DNA of 64,000 nucleotides from Hortaea werneckii (Eukaryota; Ascomycota; Dothideomycetes; Mycosphaerellales; Teratosphaeriaceae), in NCBI GenBank assembly GCA_037044905.1, contig JBAOKB010000162.1, positions 62,001 to 126,000 of the forward strand, read 5' to 3'. Positions within the stretch are counted from its first letter, which is position 1. Every line of letters begins with the position of its first letter. The notes beneath the pieces are model-generated. The model saw only the letters and a list, made by a program, of their open reading frames with translations. It was not told the DNA's origin and searched no databases. Shown piece after piece: positions 11,957 through 23,397 of this stretch. The position numbers and the translations under genes were made by a program.

Positions 11957-13344
11957 TCACTCAGCGACATAATCCAACAAAGCGAAATCCATCTCCCGCG
12001 CCAACCCCTGCGCATACTCCCAACTCACGGCGCCACCGACGCGCCACTTCGCGCCCGCCTCGAGGGGATCACTGCTCCCGATCCCGCCACTCCTAACCAG
12101 CAGCCGCAGACTCGTCAGCGTGGCGATCTGCGTATACAGATCCAGGCCCGCGCGGAAATCATGCGGGAGGATGGCGTGTAAGATGGACAGCAGACGGTCT
12201 AAGGTGAACGCCGAGGCGGCGAGGAGGTGGCGGGGGATTTTGCGGGTTTGGCCGGGTCGGTTGGAAGGGCGGGCGGAAGTGCCGCCGCCTTTTTGCGCCG
12301 GCGCTTGTCGCTGGATTTCATGAAGTAGAGGGCGTCCAGGCGGGCGGGGTTGAAGGAGGAGAGGTAGGCGGCGAGGAGGAGCCATTTGGCGTAGTAGGGG
12401 AGGTCGTGGGATTGGGGTTTGGTTGGGCCGGTGGTGGGTTGTTGGTGTTGTTGGGGGAAGAGGATGGAGTCGAGGAGGATGCTTTCGTCTTGGAAGAGCT
12501 TCCGCTGCGCGACCATTAGTCGGCTGAAGTCCCGCGTGCCGAAGTCACCTTTGATGATGGGGGCGACGAAGGGCCGCCAGAGTTTGTGGCAGACTTGGCG
12601 GAAGGAGAGGAGGTCTCGTGCGGCGTTCTGAGCGAGAGAGTCCCAGACTGCGGCGCAGAATCTGGGCCAAAGCCAGCGCTTGTCTTCTGCGTGCGTTTCG
12701 TCGTCGTAGTCCATTTCGTCGGGCGGAGGCTCCAGGAAGATGTCTGGTGGGGTTTGAGAGAGAATATGAAGGGATTGGTTACGACTGTAGGCCGGGAATA
12801 AGATGTGCGGTATGCCCGTCTGGTGGAGGAAGCGGGGAGGGGGGTGTTGTAGAAGTAATACTACGGTCAAGCCTGGGATCATGTCACCGATCCTAGCCAG
12901 CGCTGGGAGCAGGGTCGGCGGTGCATCGCGCTGCTTGTCCACCCCGTCAAGAACCAGCACAAATTTGTCCCGCTTCTCCAGCAGCTGCTGCAAGTGTACA
13001 GCAAGAGAGCTTACATTCTCACATCGGCCTGGGTATGTGTCCGTCGCTCCGGAGTGGTCTGTCTGCACCGCCTCATGAACCGCGGCTACCGTTCTCTCCA
13101 GGAGGTGTCGACCTGTTACGCATTCCCGACATTGAACGATCGCATGCTGTATGTTTTGGGCTTCCAGATAGGATCTCGTGATGCTGCTCTTGCCCGTGGC
13201 ATGCGGTCCATATCCAACAATGGTAGAAGGGCTAGGCAGAACGGGAGACAGTAGAGCGCCAAGTTGTCGTATTGATGCGTCGCGACAAGGGAATTGTTCG
13301 GATATGGTAAGAAGTAGCTCGTCGGGTAATTGGTTCAGACCCAT
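11957..13344 (-). CDS. ORC5: Origin recognition complex subunit 5
   Basis: AAA+-like subunit of ORC, which marks replication origins. I start at the ATG at 13344 (MGLNQLPDELLLTISEQF) rather than further upstream, because the extension would translate the telomere-like repeat of the promoter as NPNPNP. Seen: EQFPCRDASIRQL, a Walker A motif GPHATGKSS near residue 50, and a Walker B LVLDGVD. The C-terminal ORC5 block (IPRHLLAASAFTLDRLLSIL and on to DYVAE) is in another frame. The switch falls at the AAAAAGG/GCGGCGG tract (plus strand 12281-12294) and looks like one missing G; no GT-AG pair is available there for an intron. Corrected length is about 462 aa, normal for ORC5. As the gene is essential in yeasts, I favour a sequence error over a pseudogene. 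Confidence 0.88.
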
Positions 13345-13426
13345 TCTCGCTGGAGGACGGTTTACATGTACCAATCCACCAACATGCGCTCGACAGTAAG
13401 CCGAATGCAGAAGCGCGATTTGGGAA

Positions 13427-13452
13427 ACGCGTCTCGGGTTAGGGTTAGGGTT
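13427..13452. promoter_or_regulatory. ORC5 promoter: MluI cell-cycle box plus telomere-like repeat
   Basis: ACGCGT at 13427-13432 matches the MCB element bound by MBF at G1/S genes, which suits ORC5. GGGTTAGGGTTAGGGTT follows at 13436-13452, reading AACCCTAACCCTAACCC toward ORC5; this is a telobox of the kind bound by Tbf1/Teb1-type Myb factors. Both lie 83-108 nt upstream of the ORC5 ATG. Function is inferred from the motifs only. Confidence 0.55.
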
Positions 13453-13729
13453 GCGGTCATCGACGCGAGTCACGTTTCGTGCTTTTTCGTGCTGCGGGGC
13501 ACCTTCAACAACGTCATCGCAGCGTCAATCGCGATCTGATGTCAAGGTGGGACACTCTCATGTCGTTTAATTTTCACATGTACATAGTCAGGTACCCATT
13601 CATCGCTCCTCTTAAATTCTCGTCTTCTCTGCGACATCCCAATCCACTCATCCATCTGAACATCTCACTGCACCTCTCTTCCGTAACTCAACAACAGCAA
13701 CCACCAACACACCTACCATCACCACCAAA

Positions 13730-14251
13730 ATGAGCGGCATGTCCAACGTTGGTTCCTCTGGCGTCTACGAGGCGGGCGACCAGGTACGATTGGCTTTCAG
13801 CGTCACTGCAGTCATCCATATGCTTACGCCTTGCGCAGGTCAACTACAAGAACTCTGAGATCCAGGACCAGGACCGCTACAACGAGGGCAAGGCCAACTC
13901 CCACCTTAGCGGCGACTCCAGTAAGTCCACCGTCTGGTACGCTGCCCCATCAGCCTACTGACTCATATTTCAGAGGACGAGCAATCCATCTCCAACAAGC
14001 TTGCTGCGGAGGCGAAGAAGGAGAGCCAGCCTGAGCCCGAGAGCGAGGAGGTAAAGCAGTCCAAGATTGACGCTACCCGTCCGGTAAGACACTGCGACCC
14101 TTTACCCATGAAAGACCACGCTAACCCACCCCCAAAGGCCAGACAGCACGGCAACGAGCCATCCAAGGGCGCCAAGATCGACGAGCAGCTGCGTGAGGAG
14201 GAGCAAGAGATGATGAAGAAGAAGGGCTCGTTCGGCTCCAAGGCGCAGTAA
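13730..14251 (+). CDS. Small hydrophilic protein of unknown function (119 aa, four exons)
   Basis: Exons 13730-13783, 13839-13920, 13974-14083 and 14138-14251, all with GT-AG introns of 53-55 nt and donors GTACGA, GTAAGT and GTAAGA. They join in frame to give 119 aa. The product starts MSGMSNVGSSGVYEAGDQVN and is highly charged without hydrophobic segments. It ends in a Glu/Lys-rich helix (EEEQEMMKKKGSFGSKAQ). I recall similar small hydrophilic proteins in many filamentous ascomycetes but cannot name a family or function. The CA-rich 5' leader (13680-13729) suggests good expression. The regular intron structure is the main evidence that the gene is real. Confidence 0.75.
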
Positions 14252-14923
14252 GGAGCCATTGCTCCCGAATCGCGCGTCGTGTGACATTTCTTCAGTGATG
14301 CTCGCATACCCGCCTTGTTAGTCTTTTTTTCTGAGATAGCGTTTTTCAGGCATTACCCAACAACAAAAAAAGTCCGACAGGTATAGGGATATTGTCGGCA
14401 GGATACGTAGATTTTGAATGCATGATGAGCAAACGTCCAACGTGAACTTTACAATTCCCGAGATGTAATTGTTGACAGAATGAGCCAACATAACAAAAGC
14501 TGACCAAGCACGTAAAAATCTGGAGGCTCGTTGTATTTGTTGCTTTTATGCAGGTACGTCGAGAGTGTTGCTCATCTTTGCTCATTGATACGACGCGGGT
14601 TGGCTGTGTGCTCTGTTACAGCCAACTGTCTCGCCTGCCTCCAAATTCAAACTCGCCACAAGTGGCCGTGCGGCATGCTGTGGCGTTAGCGTGGCGCGTG
14701 ATTCGCGTAACCCAACTTCCATCTCGCATCGACTTCGCTTCATCCTTAATTGCATTCACCTTCAGCGCGCAAACACCAGAAGCAAAGAACTGATCTGTAG
14801 CGCGGGAGTAAACTCGGTTTGCCTTTGCGATTTTCGATGACGATGTTGCGATAGTTGCCGAGCTGAGGTGGCATAGGCTGCCATTTAGACAACGCATCCT
14901 GCTTGCATACCAATGTCATCAAA
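14252..14923. other. Intergenic, no gene seen
   Basis: Presumed 3' UTR of the small gene and promoter of VPS15. No recognisable coding sequence or RNA gene. Confidence 0.45.
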
Positions 14924-17900
14924 ATGGGCCAAGGATATTCGACTTCACTCCCGCCGGGGTCAAGTGCCCTTGAGACAGCCGAGCTCTCGGACTTGACGTT
15001 CGAGAAACCTTTGGGCGGAGCACGCTTCCTCAGGACTGTCCGAGCCAGGCATCAGCAAGGTGTCGTTGTCGCCAAGGTCTGTGTGAAGGCCAACCCGGGA
15101 ACGTCATTCAAACAGTATGGGAGAGCGTTGCGGCAGGAAAGACAGGCTCTAGGCGACATCCCGAATGTCCTTTCGTATCAGCGTATTCGTGAGACGGCCA
15201 CGTTAGGCTTGCTCGTCAGGCAATACGTGCACAGCTCGCTTTACGATCGCATCAGCATACGGCCATTTCTGGAAAACATCGAGAAGAAATGGATTGCATT
15301 TCAGCTGCTTTGCGCGGTACGAGACTGCCATGCGAGGGGTATCTTCCATGGCGACATCAAGTCTGAGAATGTACTCGTGACATCCTGGGGCTGGGTATAC
15401 CTTACCGACTTTGCCTCGACTTTCAAGCCTGTTTACCTCCCTGAAGATAACCCGGCGGATTTCACTTACTACTATGACACATCTGCGCGACGTACCTGTT
15501 ACCTGGCCCCTGAGCGCTTCTTAGCTGCTGGGCATAAGCCCCACGAGGATAACATCGTGCAGTGGAACATGGACATCTTCAGTCTGGGGTGTGTCATCGC
15601 TGAGCTTTTCACTGAAGCGCCGACTTTCACCTTGAGCCAGCTTTTTCGATATCGTAAAGGCGAATACGATCCCACACTGGCTTTGCTAAACAAGGTTGAC
15701 GACCTGCATGTCCGCTCACTCATCAGTAGTATGATAAGGCTCGATCCCGAAGAGCGCTGGCACGCGCAAGACTATCTTGACGAGTATAAATCAAAGGCTT
15801 TTCCATTGTATTTCTACCAGCACTTGCACGTCCTCATGCAGGAAGTCACCGATCCAACTTCCGGACGCAAGTACGGCGCTGCTGGCAAGACAAACAATGG
15901 TATCTCCGACGATCGCATCCAACGAGTATATGATGACTTTGAAATGCTGTCGGTCTCGCTGGGTTACGACGCTCCTCATACAGGAGTAACACCGTTTGCA
16001 CACCGACGCAACCACGGGCTGTTTCCACTCCAAGTCGATCTACCCAATGCGAGACATACTGCCAACTCCGCACTCACTTCAGCCGGAGACAATGGCACTT
16101 TCATACTGCTCAACGTTGTCACATCATCGATGCGTAGCGCTGGAAGGGCATCCTCAAAGACGCGAGCATGTGAGCTGCTATTGGCATTCGCCGAGCGCCT
16201 TCCAGACGAAGCCAAACTTGACCGCATTCTGCCTTATGTCATGTCACTGCTGGACGACAAGAATGAACTGGTTCTTGTGGCCGCTCTCCGCACCATGACT
16301 CAGCTCCTTGCACTCGTAAACGTCGTATCACCGATCAATGCGTCCATCTTTTCGCAATACATCTTTCCACGCCTACAGGCTTTCACGAACGGCAAAAGCT
16401 TCAAAGGAAAAGGTATTGTCCGTGCGACCTATGCGACTTGTCTCGCCAGCCTAGCAGAAACCGCGTCTCGGTTCTTGGACATAACGCAGGCTCTGAAAGC
16501 CGAGGGCTCTCTCCCTGCGTCAGACAGATTAGAAGACGATACGGAGAATGCTGCTACGTACTTCGAATCTTACGACACCGCTCGTGCTGAGCTGCTCGAG
16601 GCCTTTGAGGGGACAGACGAAGGTCTTCCTCACCGATCACGACAGTGCCGTGAAGAGAGCCTTCCTCAGCTCGGTCCCAAGTCTTTGCGTATTTTTCGGA
16701 GACGAGAGGGCAAGCGACATCATCCTAACCCATTTGAATACGTATCTGAATGATACAGATTGGATGTTAAAGTGTGCCTTCTTCAAGGCTATTGTTGGCG
16801 TTGCGATCTACATAGGCGGCGCGGGATTGGAGGATTTCATCCTGCCCCTGATGATTCAAGCTCTTGCCGACCCGCAAGACTTTGTAGTGGAACAAGCGCT
16901 TCGATCTATGGCGAGCATGGCTGAGCTTGGTCTTCTGCAGCGCTCAAAAGACGTGGGAGTTGATCGACGTTGTAGCCCGCTTCGAGTTGCACCCAAATGT
17001 CTGGATCAAAGAAGCTGCAGTCCACTTCGTCTGTGCAGCCACCACGTACTTGTCTGTGGCGGATGTGAGAATACTAGTCACACCCTTAATACAGCCATAT
17101 CTGAAGGTACCACTGAGTACCCTGTCCGAATCAGAGCTACTCGATGCGCTTCGCAAGCCTCTACCAAAAGGTGTTCTGGACCTTGCACTCGAATGGGCGA
17201 AGCGAGTTGATCGCGGTATATTCTGGAAATCGGCAAGGGAGTCAAAGCAGCTCTCCTATCACACCACAACGCGCATGCCTCCGACATCTTCTGTAGCTGA
17301 CCTAGGACCACGAGCTCTTGCCCGAACACCCAAAAACGACGAAGACGAGCAATGGCTCGGTCGACTGCGCAATGCTGGGATGACGCAAGAAGACGAGATG
17401 AAGATCTTAGCTTTCCGCGAGTATCTATGGCGGGCCGCACAGAGGATGAAGAAGGAAAGGTCGTACTGATCAAGACTCTCTGTTCGAAGATGTCATATCT
17501 CTCACTAGACTTGACATCACGCCTCAGACGATCATCTTTGACAACGATGTACAAGCCTATCAGGAGCGGGCCAAAGATCAAGATCTTTCCGAGCGAAGCA
17601 TTGCAGAAGCGCTGGAGGAAGCTGCTGGGCCGCAGAAGGACCAATCGTTCAAGCGACTATCTCTTACGGGCATACCAGATCGCGATACAGCTGGCGGGCT
17701 AGCTGTTCCCTCTGAGACCTCTCAGCCTATCGACGCTCAACCTAGGAGACTTTCTGGGGTCAAAAAGCAAGCTTCTGGCAGCCTTTCTTCTTCGCCCAGC
17801 TCGGCTGTGGGCCTTCTAGGTGAGAGAGGTACACGGTCAAAAGGCAGTGCAGCTGGCCTTATCTCTGGCGCTGAAACTCGCAACAAGGCCCTTCCTGCGG

Positions 17901-19605
17901 TGGCTACGGCTGATGCTACAGCAGCCGGGAAGTTAGACACCCCTCATGTGCGCAGTGCAAGAAACTCGCCGGGCCCGCAAAGCAGGCCGCGAGTGCCAGA
18001 GAGGGCTAGAAGCCGCCGAGCAGTGCATAATTACGCTGGCAACGACCCTACGGTCCTCAAGCTTCTAGATGCTGTCTATGTGGACAACTTTCCAGTGGAT
18101 GCTGCAGAATTTGGGCCTATGATACAGCCATTCAAGCGAGGCCACATAGCTTCCAGTAGTAATAACGTATCTGGACCATGGCATCCTCAAGGACAGCTTC
18201 TGGCTGTCTTGGGCGAGCATACGGCGAAGATCTCGCATAGCTGTGGCGCCAGATCACGCCTTCTTTCTCACAGCGTCCGACGACGGCACGGTGAAGGTAT
18301 GGGACTCGTCGCGTCTGGAGCGAAACGTCACCCATCGCTCCCGTCACACCTACAAGCTCGCGCCCGGCACCAAAGCCACTAGCTTATGCTTCGTAGAGAA
18401 CACTCACACTTTTGTGTGCACGGCCTCGGATGGTATGATATATGTGGTCAAAATCGACGTAGCGGAATCGGCCAATACCACTAAGTATGGTAAAATACGA
18501 CTGCTGCGCGATTGGCAGATGCCAACATCAAGTCCCGGGAAGGAATACGCTGTCTGGTCGAGCACTACCGTGGCGATACTGCGAGCACGCTGGTACTGGC
18601 AACCAATCTTGGCCGGATTCTGTCAATCGACCTCCGCTCTACGCTCGTTATGTTCGAACTGCATGTACAGCCGCAGCATGGATCTCCCGCTCTCGTTTTG
18701 CATGGGACGTAAGCGGGACTGGTTGCTTGTAGGCACCACTCGCGGTATTCTTGAGCTCTGGGATCTACGCTTTCGAGTGCGGTTGAAATCGTGGGCGATG
18801 CCCAGCGCTGTACCAGTGACGCGACTCCAGCTCTATCCAGCTAGAGGCTCGAAGAAACGGGATCGCGTTTGCATCTCAGGTGGCACAGCTGCAGGGGAAC
18901 TCACTGTGTGGTCGATCGAAAAGGGTATTTGCTACGAGGCTTACCGGCCGATGAATAGTAAGGGTGCTGAACGCATGACATCGCGGGGCTACGAACTGAA
19001 GAATCTCGACGACGAAAGAGCAGATGGTCAGCTGAGTCGAGTTGCGGGCTTGGTGGCGGCTGATCCATCCCTTTCTGGTGCGACGACCTCAATGCCTCCC
19101 AACCTCACGCCCATGTACTTCGGTGCGCAGCAGGAAGAGAAACCGACAAGGATGACTCGAACGTATTCGCCGTCTCCGGTGGTCCGGATGGCAGAGTCCG
19201 CTTCTGGGACTGCGATCACCTACAAGGGTGTCGCATGATCAGTGGCGAGAAGACGACGCCGGACGAGCAGCTGCCGAAATACACGTACAGTATGCTCGGG
19301 CTCGACACCCGTGTCCTATCAGAAAAATCGTCAGACGCAGAAGGAATGGCGGAAGGCCTATCGAGTCGAACAAGATCGCATCCAACGCTGCCGCCACTAA
19401 CACCCCCGCTTCTGCGAAGCGTTCGACCGGCGGAGCCGCCAAGTCCGGTGGTCCCAAGCCCTCCCGCTACGACGCTATCCGGCTGTCGGCGCAGAATTTG
19501 CTGGATGGCCATCTGGATACGGTTACGGATGTTGCGGTGCTGGAGCGGCCGTTTGGGATGGTGCTTAGTGCGGATCGGGCGGGGCAGGTGTTTGTACATC
19601 AGTGA
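14924..19605 (+). CDS. VPS15: VPS15, regulatory subunit of class III PI3-kinase (frame interrupted)
   Basis: Myristoylated pseudokinase that scaffolds VPS34 in autophagy and vacuolar sorting. The start at 14924 gives MGQGYS, a classic N-myristoylation signal. Kinase-like region about 1-310 with HGDIKSEN near residue 141 (HGD replaces HRD) and DFAS replacing DFG, as in VPS15 homologues. HEAT-type repeats follow (TYLNDTDWMLKCAFFKAIVG), then C-terminal WD40 repeats (DHAFFLTASDDGTVKVWDSS) ending RAGQVFVHQ. The sequence can be followed only with eight 1-nt frame changes: extra bases near 16610, 16940, 17455, 18228 and 18710, missing bases near 18560, 19145 and 19345. Net correction gives about 1,559 aa, the normal size. 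Several sit in homopolymers (GGGG, AAAA). Either assembly errors or a decayed gene; the neighbourhood-wide pattern favours errors. Confidence 0.88.
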
Positions 19606-19856
19606 GTGAGATGTGCTGCCAAAACGTGTGTATTGCGGGCGATACTGTCAAAGATTTATTGGTGGAGTGAGCATCATAATAGCCTTTGCCGTCGGGTGGT
19701 AGTGACGGTATAGCGATCGACGCCTCGAAATGTTCCTTCATTCTTTAATTTGTCTCTCGCTCTCTCTCGCTCCCCTCGCTCCCTCGCTCCTTCCCTTCTC
19801 TCTAAACCCAATCTAGTTCACATGTCGAAGACACAGACCACAGGTCCCTTTCGCAC

Positions 19857-20788
19857 CTAGAAGCTATGCTCGGGGATGCCGATCTCCCCAACCGTCCACG
19901 TCTTCCCACCATCGCTTGTCGTCAGCTCCCCAGTGACGCCCTCGCCTTTCGCTTGAGTCTGTTTGTAATTAGGGTCCGCAGTATCCATGGTGATGGTGAC
20001 GTCGATCCAAGCTGAATCACCAAAAGTCAGCCAGAGTAACCCCTGTTGTAGAAAACCTGTGAAAGAAACTGTTCGGTGGGGAACTTACAGTGCGCAGGCA
20101 CAGTCCCGCAGTTCGTCTCAGCGCACTCGACCGCGCTGCCCCAGCCCTGCGCATAGCCGTCGCTAGTCGAGAGGGTGGAGACGACGTGGCCGTTCAGCGA
20201 GACCGTTTGCGTATAGTTGCCGCTGTCGTCTTGGTACTCGTCTTCCGGTTGTATCGTCAGCACAAGAGTTTTCCCCACAGCAGCGCTTGTCGCGAGGGGC
20301 GAATGACAGGGAAGTTGAAATTTTGGAGGAAGAAGGTTGTGGAGAGAGTGAAAAAGGGAAGGAGGTCGGGTCTCTCCGTTGTTAATTTCCCAATTTCAAA
20401 AAGGAACCAAGGCACTCGGGACTTACACAGCATAGTGACACGATCCCCCATCCCCGGCCTCCGTCGGATCATCCTGCACCGGCATCTGCGTCGTCTCCGA
20501 CGTGCTCAACAAGGTATACGCGAACACGCTCCAGGAATCCGCGTTCCAGTTCTCGGCGATGGATTGGATGAGGTCGCCGTTGGAAGTGCCCATGCCGACC
20601 CAGAGGGAAGCGACGCCGTTGTTGTTGCGGGGGACGGCGGGGAGGAGTAAGGTGGCGTTGGCGCGGCGGATGAAGGTGGAGTCTGCTACGGGGCCGGTGC
20701 TGAAGGCTGGGCCCATGGCGGCGAGGGTGGTGGTTGGGAGGAGGGCGGTGGCGAGGGCCGCGGCGAGACGGGGGAGGGAGGGGGACAT
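19857..20788 (-). CDS. Secreted protein of unknown function
   Basis: Three exons: 20788-20427, 20285-20089 and 20011-19857, with GTAAGT donors, giving 237 aa. The N terminus MSPSLPRLAAALATALLP, then TTTLAA, is a good signal peptide with likely cleavage before MGPAF. The mature part is Thr/Ser/Asn-rich and Trp-containing (SLWVGMGTSN, ENWNADSW), with a CAETNCGT pair of cysteines and an NYTQTV glycosylation sequon. The tail reads TVGEIGIPEHSF. There is no membrane segment or obvious GPI signal. I recognise no catalytic motif. The protein could be a cell-wall or apoplastic protein; small secreted effector-type proteins are possible, but there is no direct evidence. The acceptor of exon 2 (GACAAG) was chosen to keep frame. 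Confidence 0.7.
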
Positions 20789-22093
20789 GGTTGGGGTGGG
20801 GAAGTAGGATGGGAATTCGGGGGACCTTTTTTTGGCTGGGCGAAGAATGTGAGGGTTGGATGGTTTGAAGGGGTGACAGAGAAAGAGGTGGATGTGTTTT
20901 GCAAGCGAGTCTTGCAGGGACCGCGTGAAAAGCAGCGTATATATATTCTGTGGCTCCTGTTCGTCCCTTTTTCCTTGCCCTACCTACTCGTATCCGCACA
21001 GCGCACATCCGCAGCACTGCCAACCCGGAGAAACCTTTTGCGCCTATGTTATAGCAGCTTCTAGAGAGGATGATTTGCGTCTATACAGCCGATATGTTTC
21101 ATGATGCCGGGGCAGAAAAGTCCACCGCCTGAGTGACCGTGGCGGTGTTTGAAGTACATTGATCTGACATCTCCATGTGGTCCGTGCCAGCATGATCTCA
21201 TGTAATTGATTTGTGTAGGAGGTAGCCCTAAAGGGTCTCTCTAAGGCCGCTTCAGAGCTCGTAACGAGGCGTTTCGACGATCTTGTCTGGATATGCAGAG
21301 CGTAAACCAATACGAAGAAATCCGTAGATCTCAATAGGACAAACGGCATGACCATGGTAGCACCCCTTAGGCGTCGCTCGGCTCCTATCAGCGAGCCAAT
21401 CTCAAGGTCGCTAGTCCTGTGATTCACAATACTCCTCAATCGCCGCCTCACCGAGTGCCGCCAATAAGAGGCTCCTCCTTTTACCTCATATCCATGCGAG
21501 AATGCAGCTATGCCCAGGTGCCGTGGAAACTGATGATCAAGAAATTGACAGAGATGATGTGATCCCACGTGCACAGCCGTGTACCATCTCCTGCAGCCAA
21601 AGACTATCATATAATCACAGCATCTTTAAAGGAAGCCTTTGGGCAACAACCTTCCAGATGGTAGTAGTGACACCTCTACGGCGGCCATGTGCGTTCAGGT
21701 GTTGTAGCCACACCATATTCCACTGCGAAAGCCAAGGTATGCGTGCTAGGCGGCATTTCCAAGTGTTGCATCCATTGTGACGAGGCCTGCAGAGTCGCAG
21801 TGCGAGAACGCACACTTTCGTGTGCTCTGCGCAAAGAACTTGCAAGCGGAAAAAGATGGCAAGACGTCCAGTGAGCTCACTGCTTTCTTTCAAACCGACA
21901 TTGGTGAGCGCAATGATAGCCACTCCTTCCCTGTAGCATACTGGGTTCCATCCAAATGCAAAGGCACCGGTCAAGTGCAAGACAAGCGCGTGGTGCTTCC
22001 GTGAGCGCGTCACCCCTTTCCCTTGTCCTCTGTACTGCCATTCCCAGCCTGGTGATTTTGAAACCCATAATCCACGCACGACTAAAACATCGC
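20789..22093. other. Intergenic, no gene seen
   Basis: 1.3 kb between the secreted-protein gene and the 3' end of chorismate mutase. Open frames of 160-190 codons exist (21044-21610 and 21615-22103, both -) but their composition is not protein-like and they match nothing I know. Confidence 0.4.
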
Positions 22094-22914
22094 TCACTCC
22101 CACTCCGTGCCCTTCAACCGTTGCATCAGATACTCCACCTCGACCACCTTGGTCAAGGGAATAACCAGATTCTGATACATCTCAACCACAGCGTCAACAT
22201 TGATCTTCCTGGTCCCTTCCTTCTCAGAATCCATATTAGGATCGGCGCCGTACATCTCCGCCTTCATCCGCAAGCGCTCCAGGACCTTCTTCTCGACCGC
22301 AGCATTGGTAATAGCGTGATCGATGCCCTCGCGATCTTCGCGCTTGATCAGATCGACGAAGCGTTGGGTCTCCTGGCGGAACTTGGACTCGGCGACGAAT
22401 TTGCCGAAGTGGATGCGCTGGCTGAGACTCTGGAGACACATGATGTCGGCGGTGGCGGAGGAGCCGTAGTTCTCCTGGGCGTCGTGGACGCGCTCGGCGC
22501 GGTCGGTGGGGCGGCAGACGGCGGGCAGGACGGAGGAGACGTAGCGGGATTTGAGGTCCGAGTTGACGTTCACCGTGTTGTCCCAGAGGACGCGGGGGTA
22601 TTGGAGCTCCGGGAGGACGACGGGGACGCGGGAGACGGCTTCGGGGAAGAAGGGGAATTGGTCTGGGGATTGGAAGCGGCGGATCTTGGCTTGGAGTTCT
22701 TCCTGGCTGCGCAGGACCCAGTCCATGAAGGAGAGGTTGCCGGCGTTGGGTAAGGGTAAGGGGAGGGGGTGGTGTAGATGGTGGAGTTGAGTGGGAATTG
22801 GGCGCGCTCGATCAGGTGGAAGAGGACAGTGTCTTCAAGGCGGATGAGTTGGGCGCGGATGTGGGGGAGCGAGAGGGTGGTGGCGGGATCCCATGTTTCG
22901 AGGGCGGTATCCAT
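22094..22914 (-). CDS. ARO7: Chorismate mutase (AroQ, ARO7 type)
   Basis: Converts chorismate to prephenate, the branch toward Phe and Tyr. Start at 22914 (MDTALETWDPATTLSLPHIR). The N-terminal helix IRAQLIRLEDTVLFHLIERA has the family Arg, Asp-Thr and Glu-Arg positions. Also seen: FMDWVLRSQEELQAKIRRFQ, FVAESKFRQE, and the C-terminal VEMYQNLVIPLTKVVEVEYL. The frame changes once near 22748-22750, in a CCC run of the coding strand, where one C appears to be missing. Corrected length is 273 aa, normal for the allosteric eukaryotic enzyme. Divergent from MDV1, with 483 nt between the starts. Confidence 0.93.
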
Positions 22915-23120
22915 GGTGGTGGTGGTGGTGGGAGGAGGCTTTGAATGGAGAGTTGGAGCAGGATCCAAATCTGACTATGTGTACGGAGGTTGAGGTGGAA
23001 AGGCAAGAGCAAGTCTGATGAGGCAGTGGATCTGGAGAATAGGGTCAGGATTGAAGGGAAGAAAAGTGAGCTGTCTATGGCAGAGGCCGACTTCGCAATA
23101 ATGAGGGGCAGGTAGACAAC

Positions 23121-23132
23121 AACCCTAACCCT
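23121..23132. promoter_or_regulatory. Telomere-like box between ARO7 and MDV1
   Basis: AACCCTAACCCT lies in the divergent promoter, 207 nt upstream of the ARO7 ATG and 266 nt upstream of MDV1. It is the second such box in the window; the other is at ORC5. A Tbf1/Teb1-type site is inferred. Confidence 0.4.
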
Positions 23133-23397
23133 CATAAGCTTGCCCCGCCAGTCCCAGTATGGAAAGAAGTCAACAACGATGATTCGGGCGGATAAAGTAC
23201 CGAACGGCCCGAGTCGACTCCCGCGGCCGAGGGAAGCTCCGACTCCCGAATGACCAAACAGGCACGCGACCCAAACAGGCAGGCACAGGTACTTCCACTT
23301 CCACTTCCCACCTCTGTTCGCACAGCCGGGCTTGCGGCCCACGAAACAATGACGGTGTAAGAGCGATTTCACCCACTCACCCATCTTCCCGCCCACC

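Noticed and set aside
13436..13452. Possible interstitial telomere scar
   Set aside because: Fewer than three units, in a promoter next to an MCB, with a similar box at another promoter; a regulatory element is more likely.
13436..13473. N-terminal extension of ORC5 beginning at 13473
   Set aside because: The start is not ATG and the extension translates the telomere-like repeat; the ATG at 13344 begins the conserved part.
21044..22103. Two minus-strand ORFs of 188 and 162 codons in the intergenic region
   Set aside because: No domain, unusual His/Arg/Trp-rich composition and no intron or promoter signals; treated as chance frames.
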